Assembly: GCA_016722515.1 (NCBI GenBank)
Contig: JADKJE010000024.1
Location: forward strand, 1 to 8,825
Length of the DNA: 8,825 nucleotides
From: Alphaproteobacteria bacterium
Lineage (GTDB): Bacteria; Pseudomonadota; Alphaproteobacteria; Rickettsiales; JADKJE01
Direction of reading: 5' to 3'
Shown: piece after piece, positions 6,614 through 8,825 of the stretch
Layout: each line of letters opens with the position of its first letter
How positions within the stretch are numbered: position 1 is the stretch's first letter
Made by a program: the position numbers and the translations under genes
The notes under the pieces: generated by a model
The model's database searches: none
What the model saw: only the letters and a program-made list of their open reading frames with translations
Told to the model about the DNA's origin: nothing

Positions 6614-7842
6614 TTAAACAATGACAAGTTGCTGATTTTGGCAAACGATTGCTGACTCGCTTCGAGTAAAAAACTCTCTAAACTCAACCGACTTACCGCC
6701 TCGGCAAAATCCACGTCTTGTAATTTAGACAAAATGTCCTGGCTAACTAAGGTGACATCAGCATGCAGGCCTTGAATGTTTTCTAGTGTATTTAAACGAC
6801 CCCCCACTTTACTGCGGGTTTCGGAAACAGCGGTTTGTGCGTTATCCAAATTGGTAAGTGTATCAGCCAATAGATTCGTTAATGCGGCGCTATCGAGTGG
6901 GTTGTCATCCAAGGATTTTAAACCCTCAGAAATACGTTGCACTGTATCGGTAAGGGATTGTTTAGGGGAACTATCCACAATAAAACTATCCCCCGCATTG
7001 GGTTGCCCCGCGAGTTTAATGCTAATGCCAGCCACGGTAATGGTTTCACCTGTGCTATAGGGCACAAACTTCAGACCATCAATTGGACGTCCATCGGATT
7101 TTTGTTTAACGGTAAAATTAGGCACGGCAGGGTCTACTGCGGCGTTATCGTTAAATTCAATAATGATGTCTTCTGGGTAAAACGCATCATATTTTTCTTG
7201 GTCGTAAACTATGCCACGGCTGATAACCCCGGTGCCGGTATTATTGGGATTAGCGTAAGGATCAAAACTATTTTTAGCGGCGGGCACATCAACAAAAATA
7301 TTTTTACCATTGTCGCCGGTTTCAATGCGTGTATTGGAACTAATGGTTAATTGGCGCTGACCATCGTCACCTTTGTATTCATAACCACCACCAGCGCGCA
7401 TTTGAAATGGCAGAGTGTCACCTTTAAAACCACCAAAAATATATTCATTACTCGCGTCTTTGGTGTTCATTAAATCCACCAACGCATCCAAGCGTTCGTC
7501 GATTTCCAAAGCGATATAACTGCGATCTTCGCGGGTGGTAGCACCGTTACCGGCAGACACCACTAACTCACGGATACGCGCCACGTTTTCGGTAACCCCA
7601 TTTAAGGTAGCATCCTCTAGGCTTTGGCGGTTGGTCGCCGCGGTAATATTTTTTTGATATTGCTGGCGTAGGGATAAATCCTGCTGCAATTGCAAAATAC
7701 GCGTGGAGGCAACTGGGTCATCTGCGGGGGTTAAAATTTTACGTCCGCTGGAAATTTGCTGCTGGGTATTTTTGACCTGCATACCATTATCCAGCAGTGA
7801 GCGCAGCCCAGAATTAAAGGATTGCATGGTGGATATACGCAT
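6604..7842 (-). CDS. flgL: Flagellar hook-associated protein 3 (hook-filament junction protein)
   Basis: Complete gene of 412 residues. FlgL is exported through the flagellar type III apparatus and forms the second junction ring between hook and filament. The N-terminus has the flagellin-like helical domain (MRISTMQSFNSGL, QQQISSGRKILTPADDPVAS), and the middle carries EYIFGGFKGDTLPF. The C-terminal helix ends LLEASQQSFAKISNLSLFNQL, the usual FlgL ending. The central variable region (about 145-310) is longer than in enteric FlgL. It has no cleaved signal, as expected. ATG 7842 lies eight bases after the flgK stop, with AGGTAGG just upstream overlapping that stop, so flgK and flgL are co-transcribed. 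The frame is intact. Confidence 0.95.
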   Translation of the reverse strand: MRISTMQSFNSGLRSLLDNGMQVKNTQQQISSGRKILTPADDPVASTRILQLQQDLSLRQQYQKNITAATNRQSLEDATLNGVTENVARIRELVVSAGNGATTREDRSYIALEIDERLDALVDLMNTKDASNEYIFGGFKGDTLPFQMRAGGGYEYKGDDGQRQLTISSNTRIETGDNGKNIFVDVPAAKNSFDPYANPNNTGTGVISRGIVYDQEKYDAFYPEDIIIEFNDNAAVDPAVPNFTVKQKSDGRPIDGLKFVPYSTGETITVAGISIKLAGQPNAGDSFIVDSSPKQSLTDTVQRISEGLKSLDDNPLDSAALTNLLADTLTNLDNAQTAVSETRSKVGGRLNTLENIQGLHADVTLVSQDILSKLQDVDFAEAVSRLSLESFLLEASQQSFAKISNLSLFNQL

Positions 7843-7850
7843 ACTGATAC

Positions 7851-8825
7851 CTACCTAAATGTATTAATAAGTGTATCGAACAAATCTTTGGCGATACTGA
7901 TCACCTTAGCAGAGGCGTTATAACCCAATTCAAATTGAATCAGTTTTGAAGCCTCTTCATCTAGGTTGACACCACTCACACTGGAGACGGCATCTTCCGA
8001 GTTTTGCAATAACACCTTGGCACTCTCTGCGTTAATTTGTGCGCGACTCGTCACTGATCCAATGCTTTCCACCAGTTTTCCATAACCTTCACTGATGGTC
8101 ATTTTGCCTTCAATTAAATCCTTGTTTTGTATTTCACCCAGAAACACCCCGTTACGGTTATCTGACACGGCATCGGTATTAAAATCGGCGGTAAACGCAT
8201 CCCCCTCTGCGGGCACACCTTCCATGGCGAGGTCATAACCTAAATACACGGGTTTATGTTCAGGGTTGGTTTCAAATAAATTACTGCCCGGTGGTTCGGT
8301 GCGCATTTCCAAACCTTCATCCATCACCACTTTAATTTGCCCGCCCATGGTGAGTTTTTGACTGCCATTCACACTCATGCCGTTCATAGCCATCCGTGGT
8401 TGGAAGGAGATATTGCCTTTAGCATCAAGGCGCACATCCAGATTGCCATTAAACTGATAAGGGGTATTGGCAATTTGGTTTTTAATTTCGGTAATCACAT
8501 CATCGCCGGTGGCAAAGGTGCCATCTAGTGCAAACGAAAAGGTACCTTGACCGGGCACTGCAAATTCATAGGTAAACGGCCCACCTTCGGTAAAGTCGTA
8601 ACCTTCATATTCAGAAATAGGCCGCAGTGGGCGCACCCCGGTAGCATTTACATGAATATCATTGCCATTGGATACCGCAAATCCTGCCCCCGGATCACCA
8701 CTCACCTCCAGCGATAAATCTTCACCATTTAACGCCACTATGGTCACTTTTGTGCCATCACTGATAGCCGTAATGCCCTGCGCCTGAAAATCAAAATTGG
8801 CATTAATACGGTCGGCACAAATCCG
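7851..8825 (-). CDS. flgK: Flagellar hook-associated protein 1, C-terminal part (N-terminus outside window)
   Basis: The frame is open from the right edge (first visible residues RICADRINANF) for 324 residues to TAG at 7851-7853. FlgK is the first hook-filament junction protein, exported by the flagellar type III system. The last 90 or so residues form the conserved helical C-terminal domain: SRAQINAESAKVLLQNSED, then SGVNLDEEASKLIQFELGYN and AKDLFDTLINTF. The preceding part is a beta-rich surface region of the type that varies between species. A GTG at 8747 is internal: coding clearly continues upstream of it to the window edge. FlgL follows eight bases later. Confidence 0.93.
   Translation of the reverse strand, partial: RICADRINANFDFQAQGITAISDGTKVTIVALNGEDLSLEVSGDPGAGFAVSNGNDIHVNATGVRPLRPISEYEGYDFTEGGPFTYEFAVPGQGTFSFALDGTFATGDDVITEIKNQIANTPYQFNGNLDVRLDAKGNISFQPRMAMNGMSVNGSQKLTMGGQIKVVMDEGLEMRTEPPGSNLFETNPEHKPVYLGYDLAMEGVPAEGDAFTADFNTDAVSDNRNGVFLGEIQNKDLIEGKMTISEGYGKLVESIGSVTSRAQINAESAKVLLQNSEDAVSSVSGVNLDEEASKLIQFELGYNASAKVISIAKDLFDTLINTFR

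Noticed and set aside
6334..6624. Plus-strand open frame of 96 codons after flgL
   Set aside because: It lies opposite the terminator stem, the GNAT remnant and the flgL end, and shows no recognisable motif or ribosome-binding site; the minus strand explains the region better.
6937..7350. Plus-strand open frame of 137 codons inside flgL
   Set aside because: Antisense shadow of flgL, a well-supported gene; its translation has no family features.

Overview
The window is a minus-strand flagellar region from a bacterium, most likely a polarly flagellated gammaproteobacterium. The FlgK/FlgL sequences, the flagellin-glycosylation genes beside them and a sigma-54-like promoter fit that; a Cellvibrionales-type relative is a guess. 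Every supported gene is on the minus strand, so transcription runs from high to low coordinates.

Right part (8825 to 6314): the C-terminal half of flgK, complete flgL, a 5'-truncated acetyltransferase (GNAT) remnant, and a strong Rho-independent terminator. FlgK and FlgL are the two hook-filament junction proteins.

Middle (6260 to 4065): a sigma-54-type -24/-12 promoter is followed by pseB and pseC. These encode the first two steps of the pseudaminic acid pathway, from UDP-GlcNAc to UDP-4-amino-4,6-dideoxy-N-acetyl-altrosamine. The locus sits directly after flgL, a common place for flagellin glycosylation islands, which suggests the sugar goes onto flagellin.

Left part (4063 to 1): a PhyH-type Fe(II)/2-oxoglutarate dioxygenase, a class I methyltransferase, an aldo/keto reductase, an SpsF-type cytidylyltransferase, and a glutamate-1-semialdehyde-aminotransferase-like PLP enzyme that runs off the left edge. 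From pseB on, genes are separated by one base or overlap by 4 to 17 bases, so this reads as one translationally coupled operon. No PseG, PseH, PseI, flagellin or Maf-type glycosyltransferase gene is visible; some may lie beyond the left edge.

The main oddity is reading-frame damage. pseB, the methyltransferase (three times), the reductase (twice), the cytidylyltransferase and the GNAT remnant (twice) are broken by nine inferred single-base shifts. All nine have the same sign (one base missing), most are in short homopolymers, and all catalytic motifs are intact. flgK, flgL, pseC, phyH and the left-edge aminotransferase are unbroken. I think deletion-biased sequencing or assembly error is the likeliest cause, but recent decay of the locus cannot be excluded from sequence alone. 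Reconstructed products are described below with this caveat.
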